From NCBI GenBank assembly GCA_003249225.1, contig QKJQ01000037.1, forward strand, positions 1 through 64,000: a stretch of DNA of 64,000 nucleotides, given 5' to 3'. A program made the position numbers and the translations under genes. The DNA comes from Clostridia bacterium (GTDB lineage Bacteria; Bacillota; Clostridia; Lachnospirales; Lachnospiraceae). Shown piece by piece: positions 55,601 through 63,300 of this stretch (positions are counted from its first letter, which is position 1; each line of letters begins with the position of its first letter). Under the pieces are notes generated by a model that was given only the letters and a program-made list of their open reading frames with translations, searched no databases and had not been told where the DNA came from.

Positions 55601-55933
55601 CGCTGTTCAGAGTAAAAGATACATCCCAGAATATCTATGTCACCAGCATAAAGCATGTCCAGCAGGGTGCCAAGATCACCGTCTACAAATTCATAGTTCC
55701 ATCCTGTCTGCTGTGCAATATATTGAAGATATTCATAATTATAACCGTAATACCGGCCGTCTTCGGTAACTTCCATATATCCAGGCTGATAAAACCATCC
55801 AACTCGAACAGGTTTCGTGGCATATTCACTGACCCCCCAAAGAATCCTCTGCGGAAATGGTGGTCGTCGGATTCAAATAGATTAATAGAAATCCGGTCAA
55901 TATACAAAAGAAATAACACCGAAGAAGTTTCAT
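52675..55933 (-). CDS. Hybrid sensor histidine kinase, frameshifted near its N-terminus
   Basis: A 1085-residue hybrid kinase if one G is removed from the run of six at 55833-55838. As written, the ATG at 55933 (after GGAGGG) opens a signal peptide MKLLRCYFFCILTGFLLIYL that stops after 36 codons. The other 1033+ residues run in the +1 frame, and the in-frame join would read SEYATKPVRVGWFYQPGYM. Domains from the N-terminus are two solute-binding (SBP_bac_3) sensor domains, a membrane segment (VDIVILFVSLFFVIVILMLVA), a PAS-like part, HisKA with MSKMSHEIRTPLNAILG, the ATPase with NLVSNAVKFTPDGG and GGTGLGLSI, and a receiver with LMDIQMPEMDG. The linker has a KETD repeat. The extra base may be real, phase-variable, or a sequencing error. 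Confidence 0.85.
53121..53156. repeat. Three-copy 12-bp repeat in the kinase linker
   Basis: The 12-bp unit (TGTCYGTCTCTT) occurs three times in tandem inside the kinase gene and encodes KETD repeats between the ATPase and receiver domains. Copy-number change would alter only linker length. Confidence 0.85.
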
Positions 55934-55986
55934 GCCTACCCTCCATATCACGGTATTACACAGCTATGCGGCAGATTCAACTTTTG

Positions 55987-57075
55987 TTACTCAATTACAG
56001 ACATACCACTAATTTCATGAATCTTTTGTAAGTAAGGAGCAAAAGCAGCAGGGATTGCAAAATCCTTTTCTATGGCTTCCACACTTACATATTCAAATCC
56101 ACCGATTGGTTTAGCGAGCTTTACGTAATAACCGGTCATAAACCATTCAATATGACTGAATACATGACGATACGATCCAAAATCTTCTATGTTAAAAATC
56201 ACTTTTTCCTCACTGTTCGCGCCCTGCTGCATTCTTACCCAGTTCTTTACATCTCGTACGGTTCCTTTTCCTTCCGATCCCGGAAACTCCCACATACCTG
56301 CCAGAAGTCCTTTCTCAGGTCGTTTGTTCAGGGCATAACGTCCGTCACATTCCAGAATATATACCGTTCGTTCTTCTATCTTCCTTGGTTTTTTCTCATC
56401 CTTGACCGGTATCTTCATCTGATCCCCTTGCTTAAACGCCTTACACATATGCATGAGCGGGCAAGCTTCGCATAGAGGTTTGCCGTTGGGAAGACAGACC
56501 AGGGCACCAAGTTCCATGACAGCCTGATTGAAATCCCCCGGCTTTTCTTTGGGGATAATCTCTGTCAGATCTTCTTCTAATTCTCTCCTTACCTTTTCCT
56601 TGGTTACATTATCAAAGCTGCCGGATACTCGTTTCATAACACGCAATACATTTCCATCAATGGAAGCGACCGGGATCTGAAATGCAATGGATGCTATGGC
56701 TCTTGCCGTATACGTTCCAACGCCTGGCAATGCTCTGAGTTTCAAATGATCTGCCGGAAGCTGACCATCAAAAACATCCATAACAAGTTTTGCTGTCTTT
56801 TGCATATTCTTTGCACGGTTATAATATCCCAGGCCTTCCCAGACTTTTAACAGACGTTCTTCCGAGGACTCTGCAAGATCTTTTAAGGTCGGAAATTCAA
56901 TAATAAACCGATCAAAATATGTTTTTACGGTCTCCACTCTGGTCTGCTGCAGCATGATCTCAGATATCCACACAAAGTAAGGCTGCGGGTTTTCTCTCCA
57001 TGGCAGGATGCGCGCATTTGATGCGTACCAGTCCAGCAGGTATTCAACGGTTTCAGAATAATTGTAATTTGACAT
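55987..57075 (-). CDS. mutY: Adenine DNA glycosylase MutY
   Basis: A 362-residue glycosylase that removes adenine mispaired with 8-oxoguanine. The N-terminal domain has the helix-hairpin-helix LPGVGTYTARAIASIAF with the catalytic aspartate in VASIDGNVLRV (around residue 138). The Fe-S cluster is C-x6-C-x2-C-x5-C (CLPNGKPLCEACPLMHMC). The C-terminal NUDIX-like domain starts around residue 230 (TVYILECDGRYAL). The start follows GAGGAAAATAA. The kinase gene starts 53 bp after its stop. Confidence 0.94.
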   Translation of the reverse strand: MSNYNYSETVEYLLDWYASNARILPWRENPQPYFVWISEIMLQQTRVETVKTYFDRFIIEFPTLKDLAESSEERLLKVWEGLGYYNRAKNMQKTAKLVMDVFDGQLPADHLKLRALPGVGTYTARAIASIAFQIPVASIDGNVLRVMKRVSGSFDNVTKEKVRRELEEDLTEIIPKEKPGDFNQAVMELGALVCLPNGKPLCEACPLMHMCKAFKQGDQMKIPVKDEKKPRKIEERTVYILECDGRYALNKRPEKGLLAGMWEFPGSEGKGTVRDVKNWVRMQQGANSEEKVIFNIEDFGSYRHVFSHIEWFMTGYYVKLAKPIGGFEYVSVEAIEKDFAIPAAFAPYLQKIHEISGMSVIE

Positions 57076-57147
57076 TTATTTTCCTCATATTTCTTTCGCA
57101 TAATATCAGAGAGCAAAATATTTTAATCCCATCCCATATTTTGCTAA

Positions 57148-57185
57148 ATATATAGCTTACTATATTGTTATAGTAAGCTATATAT
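57148..57185. repeat. 17-bp perfect inverted repeat upstream of mutY
   Basis: Arms 57148-57164 and 57169-57185 are perfect inverted repeats with a 4-nt loop. On the minus strand a TATAAT lies just upstream (57189-57194), so the repeat covers the expected transcription start of mutY. It has no T-run. It may be an operator, a 5' stabilising hairpin, or a terminator remnant of the ABC gene. Confidence 0.7.
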
Positions 57186-57264
57186 CTATTATAAACTATT
57201 TAATTGATTTTTTGTATATTTTTACGCCAAATTGACTATAGAATTATTAATAAAAGAGAATAAA

Positions 57265-59469
57265 TCAGGCTTCCAGCTTAGTGGCAAGCTTTTGCATCTG
57301 AAGTTGTGCCGTTACAAGCTTATAATATATGCCTTTCTGTGCCATAAGCTCATTGTGTGTCCCCACTTCCGCGATCTTGTGCCCATCAATTACAACAAGC
57401 CGGTCTGCATTACGTAAGGTCGAAAGCCTGTGTGCTATTGCGAATGTCGTACGGCCAGCCGTCAGACGCTCCAACGCTTTTTGAATCAGATATTCACTTT
57501 CAGTATCGAGACTTGAGGTCGCTTCGTCAAGAATCAAAACACGCGGATCATTAAGAATTGCTCTTGCAATGGCAAGACGCTGTCTTTCGCCACCTGATAA
57601 ATTATGTCCATGCTCGCCAACATAGGTATTGTACCCATCCGGGGTCTTACATATAAAATCATGAGCATTCGCCATCTTAGCAGCTTTTATGACTTCCTCT
57701 TCTGTTGCATCGGGCTTTGAAAAACGTATGTTATTTAAGATCGTACCGGAGAAAAGGAAGGTTTCCTGCAATACAACACCGAGTTGTGAGTGATACTTCG
57801 CAATCTCAAGATGGTTTATATTCCTGCCGTCGATCAAAAGCTCACCGTCATCAACTTCATAGAGCCGCATAAGTAAGTTGATCATCGTCGATTTTCCTGT
57901 ACCGGAGGCTCCGACCAGTCCTATCATTTCACCCTTCTCAACCTTTAAGTTGATCCGTTCAAGTACCGGTTCATAGGATTTGTATCCAAAGCTTACATTT
58001 TTAAATTCCACATTACCTTCAACCTGAACTTCTGCCGGATTCTCATGATTCAGGATCATTGGCTGTTCATCCAGCACATCATAGATTCGTTCCATACTCG
58101 TTACCATCTGAGTAATCAATCTTGGCAGGTGTGTCATCCATCCAAGCGGTCCGTACAGCATCCACGCATAGGCGTTGAACTGAACCAGCTCACCAACTGT
58201 CATTTTATCAGACAGTATTTTTAACCCACCGAAATATATAATAAAATAGATTCCCAGACTCATCAAAAATGTCAGCATCGGGTAAAAAGAAGCCCAGAAT
58301 ATCTCATTCCTTTTCTGAACTTTCGCATATTCATTGGCGTTCAGATTAAATTTCTCAGACTCTGAGATCTCTTTTCCGAATGACTTCACAACTCTCATAC
58401 CAGATATAACATCCTGCAGAGAACTGTTCATCTTGTCACTTTTCACCCATTGCAGATGAAAGCGTCTTCGAATACTCTTTCTGAAGACCTGTGACAAAAA
58501 TACAACCACCGGTAAGAACACAATTGAAATCAATGTCATCTTTACATCGAGCATCAGCATCAGCACTACTGCTCCAGCCATCTCGACCATACAAGAGAAC
58601 ATATGTCCAAAAGCTTCATGCATAAATCGCTGAATCTCTGCAGTATCTCTGACCACACGATTCATCAGTTCTCCTGGACGCCTGTCCTGTATAAAGGAAA
58701 GGGTTAGCTCCTGGATCTTTTCATACATTTTCTTTCTGATATCTCTGCTGATTCTGGCTGCCAGTGATATATACCACCAATTCTTAAGTACCCTCACACC
58801 TATCGTGAACATTGTAAGAAAAAACATAACTCCAATGAACAAAAACACCTGATGAACCGTGCCATTACCACTTGTCAAAGTGTTATTGATAAACTGTTTC
58901 TGATATTGCGGAAGGTACAGATACAAGCCGGCATTTGTTATGGATATGGTCAGGATCAGCACCAGCCGCAGTTTATAGTCTTTGATCATTCTCCAGAATT
59001 TCTTAACTGTCACGCTCTTTCCGTCACACTTTGGACATTCCCTTGTTCCCGGAAGAGCCCTGCCGCATTTTAAGCAGATTTTTTCGTACTCCCTGCTCTC
59101 CACATGCTTTGTACCTCCGTCGCGAAGTACTTCAGCGCCTTTTATGGCAAAAGAAACTCTTGACAGATGATGCATGGAGAATCGCACCAGACAGCTCTCA
59201 AAATCCTTATTCTTTTCTTTTACAAGCAGGATTCCACAGTTGACCTGCGGCTCACACTTCATTTTATCAATATCACATAATGCCTTCTGATAGAATATCT
59301 GATTTTGGTCAATGATGACGAGTCTTTTCGGGGTTACAACTATGTACCCATCTTTTTGAAAACTTCCGTCTGAGGCTATATCATATGGCACGCAATACCA
59401 GATATCTTCCTTTGCTTCCAGCGCTAGTAATTCAAGCGCCTTAGCGGGTAAATCAAACAGTAATTTCAT
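57265..59469 (-). CDS. ABC exporter with N-terminal PH-like domain and zinc ribbon (second)
   Basis: A 734-residue half-exporter. About 120 N-terminal residues form a beta-rich, possibly PH-like domain (GYIVVTPKRLVIIDQ), followed by a zinc ribbon CLKCGRALPGTRECPKC (around residues 132-148). Six membrane segments follow, then the ATPase with GASGTGKST, LSGGERQRLAIARA, VLILDEATSSLD and IAHRLSTLR, all canonical. Exporters of this plan together with DUF1854 are labelled cyanophycin-metabolism-associated in databases, but no cyanophycin gene is here. The gene ends an operon with a receiver, another exporter and DUF1854. The start at 59469 (MKLLFDLP) follows GGAG. The ATG at 59481 overlaps it. Confidence 0.88.
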   Translation of the reverse strand: MKLLFDLPAKALELLALEAKEDIWYCVPYDIASDGSFQKDGYIVVTPKRLVIIDQNQIFYQKALCDIDKMKCEPQVNCGILLVKEKNKDFESCLVRFSMHHLSRVSFAIKGAEVLRDGGTKHVESREYEKICLKCGRALPGTRECPKCDGKSVTVKKFWRMIKDYKLRLVLILTISITNAGLYLYLPQYQKQFINNTLTSGNGTVHQVFLFIGVMFFLTMFTIGVRVLKNWWYISLAARISRDIRKKMYEKIQELTLSFIQDRRPGELMNRVVRDTAEIQRFMHEAFGHMFSCMVEMAGAVVLMLMLDVKMTLISIVFLPVVVFLSQVFRKSIRRRFHLQWVKSDKMNSSLQDVISGMRVVKSFGKEISESEKFNLNANEYAKVQKRNEIFWASFYPMLTFLMSLGIYFIIYFGGLKILSDKMTVGELVQFNAYAWMLYGPLGWMTHLPRLITQMVTSMERIYDVLDEQPMILNHENPAEVQVEGNVEFKNVSFGYKSYEPVLERINLKVEKGEMIGLVGASGTGKSTMINLLMRLYEVDDGELLIDGRNINHLEIAKYHSQLGVVLQETFLFSGTILNNIRFSKPDATEEEVIKAAKMANAHDFICKTPDGYNTYVGEHGHNLSGGERQRLAIARAILNDPRVLILDEATSSLDTESEYLIQKALERLTAGRTTFAIAHRLSTLRNADRLVVIDGHKIAEVGTHNELMAQKGIYYKLVTAQLQMQKLATKLEA

Positions 59470-59514
59470 TATAATCTCCATTCATAAGCTGCATTAATAC
59501 AAGCTTCCTTCCTC

Positions 59515-60099
59515 TTACAGGAATAAGTCAAGTTTCTTCAGTTCAGACTGTGTCAGGGCAGTAATATCCGGGATTTCGAATCGGTTTCCATCCAGATCGG
59601 TTATCATAAGTCTGGTATCGCTCAGGTTTACAACCGAACCACCACCCATATGAATGGTGAAGCGACAGGCGCCGTGATCAGTCACAACATCAAAATATGC
59701 AAAACCATATTCGTCTTTTATACTGATAATTTTCTGAATAACCGGAGTAAAATACCTAAGACGCATCTGTTCCGCCAAAATCTTTACGGTTTCTTTCGAT
59801 ACGTCTGCTTTCAGATTCTTGATTATACCAATCTCTTTTGCCTTTTCATTGGCTTCTCTTATTGATATAAAAGCGTTTGGATCTGAGAACGGGAATGCCC
59901 GATATACCTGTACCCTTGGATAGAATTCTTCGTCGATCCGCAGGGATACAAATCCGCCTTCTGTTCTCTGAAAGTCAGCATTGTCTTTTGTTATATACCG
60001 CAGCTTTAACATCTCTTCTGTTTCAAGCTCCATCTTTTCCAGATCAAATTCTTCCATGCCGCCGTTCTCCTGACCGCCATGTGTTTCTCCTCTTCCCAT
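59515..60099 (-). CDS. DUF1854 family protein
   Basis: A 194-residue cytoplasmic protein of the DUF1854 family. A short N-terminal tail is followed by FVSLRIDEEFYPRVQVYRAFPFSDPNAFISIR, here read across residues 52-83, and a C-terminal DGNRFEIPDITALT. No catalytic motif is obvious. It lies between two ABC exporter genes of matching plan on one strand, so it probably works with them as a regulator or subunit. The start is at 60099 (MGRGETHGG) behind AATGGAGGATAT. The reading from 60177 lacks a ribosome site. Confidence 0.82.
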   Translation of the reverse strand: MGRGETHGGQENGGMEEFDLEKMELETEEMLKLRYITKDNADFQRTEGGFVSLRIDEEFYPRVQVYRAFPFSDPNAFISIREANEKAKEIGIIKNLKADVSKETVKILAEQMRLRYFTPVIQKIISIKDEYGFAYFDVVTDHGACRFTIHMGGGSVVNLSDTRLMITDLDGNRFEIPDITALTQSELKKLDLFL

Positions 60100-60248
60100 A
60101 TATCCTCCATTTCTGCACGGCTGAAGATACCATTCTTCCAACAGTATGAGTACATGATAAATACTTATCATCCTCAAATTCTTCCGTGTTTATCTATAAA
60201 TAAAGCATTATTAGTCATTGTTCAACGTGCAAATATACTTTCCTTCTG

Positions 60249-62624
60249 CTAATCAACACCACGCAATGCCAGTGCCTTTGTCTGCAGTTCTTTCAACTTA
60301 TAATATACGCCCTGCTTGGCTTCCAGCTCATCATGGGTACCTTCCTCTGTTATCTCTCCGTTGTCCAGAACGACTAGACGGTCCGCATCACGAAGTGTAG
60401 AAAGTCTGTGTGCAATGGAGATCGTGGTTCTGTCCTGTATCAGAAAGTTTATGGATGCCTGAATCGCTTTTTCTGTCTCTGTATCAACTGATGCTGTTGC
60501 TTCATCAAGGATCAATATCTTAGGGTTGGCAAGAATAGCCCGGGCAATGGATACACGCTGCCGCTCACCGCCCGATAACTCACGTCCGGAGGAACCAATG
60601 ATCGTGTCATAACCATCCGGCATCTTACAGATAAAGTCGTGTGCACTGGCAAGTACTGCCGCGTTCACGATCTCCTCCATCGTTGCTTTTGGATTTGCAT
60701 AAGCGATGTTCTCAGCCACACTTCCCATAAAGATGTAAGTCTCCTGTGATACCATAGCAACATTGCGTCGAAGATCGTTGAATGCAATGTCCTTTATATT
60801 GATTCCGTCAAGATAGATCTCCCCTTCATTTGGGTCGTATAATCTTGAAATCAGATTGACCAGCGTTGATTTTCCGGCACCCGATCGTCCAACGATTCCA
60901 AGCATCTTACCGCCTTCAACTTTGAGATTGATTTTCTTTAAAACCGGCTTATGCGGTTCGTATCCGAAGGTAACCTCTCTCATTTCAATATCACCGTGCA
61001 ACTGTTCAAGGTGTATGGCATCCGGTTTTTCAACGATTTCAGGGATAGCATCAATAATCTCGAACATTCGCTGGGCACTGTTCATGCTGTCTGCAAACCA
61101 ACGGAAAATATAAGACATAAAATCAAGCGGTCCATTCAACTGTGTTACATACCCTACAAAGGTGATCAGTACACCGAACTTCAGGCTTCCGTATTTTATG
61201 GCAAGGTAAGAACCAAATCCCCATACGACCAGTGCTGCAATGTTCTCGAATGCCGAATATACAGCAAAAAACTTGTTGTCAAAGCCTACAAGCGCCATCT
61301 CCGCACCAAGTACTCTGTTGTTGTTCTTTTCGAACCGTCCCATCTCACTGTCCTGCTGTCCGAAAGCTTTTACAACACGAGCTCCGGTCAGGTTGTCATT
61401 CAGCCTTGCGTTCATACTTCTCTCCGCACGATGCCTTCTGCCATAGAACTGAAATAGTCTTGGCATCAGTCGGAAGCTGATAAAGAAAATGACGGGGACA
61501 AAGACCAGACCTGCAATGGCAAGCATCCAGTTCATTCGGAACATTACAAACGCGGTTGCCGCTATGGTCAAAAGATTGATGATCAGATAAGGCAGTCCGT
61601 CTATGAACAGTCCTGTGATACGTTCTGCATCACTTAAAACACGTGTCATCAGACTGCCGGTCTGTCGGTTATTATAAAAACTGATGGAAAGCTTCCCCAT
61701 TGATTTGAAGATCTGTGTCTTCATCTCCCGGACAACGTCAGGAACGATCGTAGCAGTCAATACACCCTGAATAATACCAAGTACCTGCAAAGTTATCTTG
61801 GAAAGGAGCATTACAAGAACAACCAGTCCAAGGGCTACAGTAAACTTCATGCCCGGTTTTCCTATAAAGTCAAGGAAGTCCTGATTTTTTGATAAGATCT
61901 GGTCATAAAGTACGGTTCCGCTAAGATACGGCCAGACCAGGTTGAGTCCTGCGGTCGCTATATAGCAGATCATCATAATGACCAGCTTGGGTATATAGGG
62001 TTTATAGTAAGATAATGTACGAAAGAAGATTGATCTTCGATCCATACATTTTGGACAGATTCTCCTGTCCTTGTCCGGATACATCGTTCCGCATTTTGGG
62101 CAATACTCTTCCTTTTCTTCTGTCTTGCAGTCTTCTTCTGTCAATTCTCCCTTTTCTTTTATTAGGTTGAATAACTTGACAAGATACAACACATCACCGA
62201 TCTTCATGTTGGAAAAAGCCGCCAGCTGAATGTCCGGCACCGAAGTTTTCTTTTCGTTTTCACTGGCTGGTTTATCTTCTGCTTCCGGTTTTTCCGTCGA
62301 AAATAAAACGCCTCCACAGACAGTACGAAGAACATCCAACTTCTCAATATCCTCCAACGGGAAGAATTTTGCTGCCCATTCCCGCTCCTTCTGTAAAAGC
62401 GCTTCGTGAATGCTTCCTATACCTTTGAACTGATAGACATCAGTAGCATCCGGTTCTGACATGATCAATATCAGTTTTGCTTTTGTCAGGATTGCATATC
62501 CACGTGCAAGTTCACCTTCCAGTGTCATGTCCGTCTCTGCCGATGTTATTATCTCTGTTTTGTCAATATGATAACCTTCCAGATATTTCAATACGCCGGA
62601 AGGCAGTTTAACCTTATTCTCCAC
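60249..62624 (-). CDS. ABC exporter with N-terminal PH-like domain and zinc ribbon (first)
   Basis: About 791 residues. The N-terminal cytoplasmic part (residues 1-205) has GYAILTKAKLILIMSE in a beta-rich PH-like region and a zinc ribbon CPKCGTMYPDKDRRICPKC just before the membrane part. Six membrane segments are followed by an ATPase with [35 protein letters not shown] and IAHRLSTLR, all canonical. It shares its plan with the exporter at 57265, and they may form a heterodimer or two homodimers. The start is probably the GTG at 62624 behind AGGGGTGA, a good anti-SD match. The TTG at 62645 is the alternative. Confidence 0.86.
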   Translation of the reverse strand: MENKVKLPSGVLKYLEGYHIDKTEIITSAETDMTLEGELARGYAILTKAKLILIMSEPDATDVYQFKGIGSIHEALLQKEREWAAKFFPLEDIEKLDVLRTVCGGVLFSTEKPEAEDKPASENEKKTSVPDIQLAAFSNMKIGDVLYLVKLFNLIKEKGELTEEDCKTEEKEEYCPKCGTMYPDKDRRICPKCMDRRSIFFRTLSYYKPYIPKLVIMMICYIATAGLNLVWPYLSGTVLYDQILSKNQDFLDFIGKPGMKFTVALGLVVLVMLLSKITLQVLGIIQGVLTATIVPDVVREMKTQIFKSMGKLSISFYNNRQTGSLMTRVLSDAERITGLFIDGLPYLIINLLTIAATAFVMFRMNWMLAIAGLVFVPVIFFISFRLMPRLFQFYGRRHRAERSMNARLNDNLTGARVVKAFGQQDSEMGRFEKNNNRVLGAEMALVGFDNKFFAVYSAFENIAALVVWGFGSYLAIKYGSLKFGVLITFVGYVTQLNGPLDFMSYIFRWFADSMNSAQRMFEIIDAIPEIVEKPDAIHLEQLHGDIEMREVTFGYEPHKPVLKKINLKVEGGKMLGIVGRSGAGKSTLVNLISRLYDPNEGEIYLDGINIKDIAFNDLRRNVAMVSQETYIFMGSVAENIAYANPKATMEEIVNAAVLASAHDFICKMPDGYDTIIGSSGRELSGGERQRVSIARAILANPKILILDEATASVDTETEKAIQASINFLIQDRTTISIAHRLSTLRDADRLVVLDNGEITEEGTHDELEAKQGVYYKLKELQTKALALRGVD

Positions 62625-62653
62625 TACTCTCACCCCTGTTGTCAAAATGCTGA

Positions 62654-63016
62654 TTATTTAATGATTTCCTTCACCATTGCCTGCAGTTCAAATCCATCGA
62701 CTGGCTTTGTAAAGAATTTTCTTACCCCAAGATTCATTGCCTGATTAATTACAAGCTGCTGACTGGTAGCAGAACATATTATGAGCTCGATCGCCGGATC
62801 GATCTTACGAAGGTCCTCTATCAGACTCAGATCTTCTCTGTCTGGCAGCGTAATATCTAAAATAGCCAGTACCGGTCTCTTTTCTTCTGCAAGCGTTATT
62901 GCGGTCTTAGCATCTGCTGCCTCGCAAATATTCTCATATCCCCCATCAATTAGAATATTTCTTAACTGGATCCGCGTAAATGTAAGATCCTCTACAAGCA
63001 AAATCATATCATTCAT
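62654..63016 (-). CDS. Stand-alone receiver domain protein
   Basis: A 120-residue CheY-like receiver with no output domain. Seen are the acidic pair in LLVEDLTF (residues 6-10), the phosphoacceptor aspartate in AILDITLPD (around 53), the serine in ICSATS (around 83) and the lysine in FFTKPVD (around 102-108). It opens the operon of two ABC exporters and DUF1854, which suggests that phosphorylation controls the exporters at protein level. No partner kinase is adjacent; the large hybrid kinase lies 7 kb away. The start follows GGAGGAACTAT. Confidence 0.87.
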   Translation of the reverse strand: MNDMILLVEDLTFTRIQLRNILIDGGYENICEAADAKTAITLAEEKRPVLAILDITLPDREDLSLIEDLRKIDPAIELIICSATSQQLVINQAMNLGVRKFFTKPVDGFELQAMVKEIIK

Positions 63017-63069
63017 ATAGTTCCTCCATTACTAAAAAAACTCCCCTCCTGCCTTTTGGGCACTTGTCA

Positions 63070-63098
63070 ATAATAGCATAACAGATAGCAAATCGCAA
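63070..63098 (-). promoter_or_regulatory. Sigma-A promoter of the receiver/ABC/DUF1854 operon
   Basis: On the minus strand TTGCGA (63093-63098) and TATTAT (63070-63075) are spaced by 17 bp, 55 bp upstream of the receiver start. Confidence 0.6.
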
Positions 63099-63154
63099 GT
63101 ACATACAGAACAAATATTCGAAAAATCAGACTTTTTTTGTTACTTTTTGGGAGC

Positions 63155-63200
63155 AAAAAAAGTAGTGCCAGATGGGTCTGTAAAAATACCTCTGGCACTA
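63155..63200 (-). terminator. Terminator after the flotillin gene
   Basis: On the minus strand a 10-bp perfect stem (63191-63200 with 63163-63172, core TAGTGCCAGA) is followed by seven T. It lies about 100 bp after the flotillin stop. Confidence 0.85.
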
Positions 63201-63300
63201 TAAAATCACTTGTTCGTTTTTGTTTCCTTGCGGTTTACTTACACTTTCTTTACGGAATCATCGCTACTATATCCATAGCTCCTGTCCTTCCATACTAAGC

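Noticed and set aside
55683-55946. 87-codon minus-strand frame over the kinase N-terminus
   Set aside because: It is a third frame over the signal-peptide region; neither its start nor its protein looks genuine once the G6 shift is recognised.
57265-62624. Cyanophycin metabolism locus
   Set aside because: Only the ABC/DUF1854 part fits this label; no cyanophycin synthetase or cyanophycinase gene is present.
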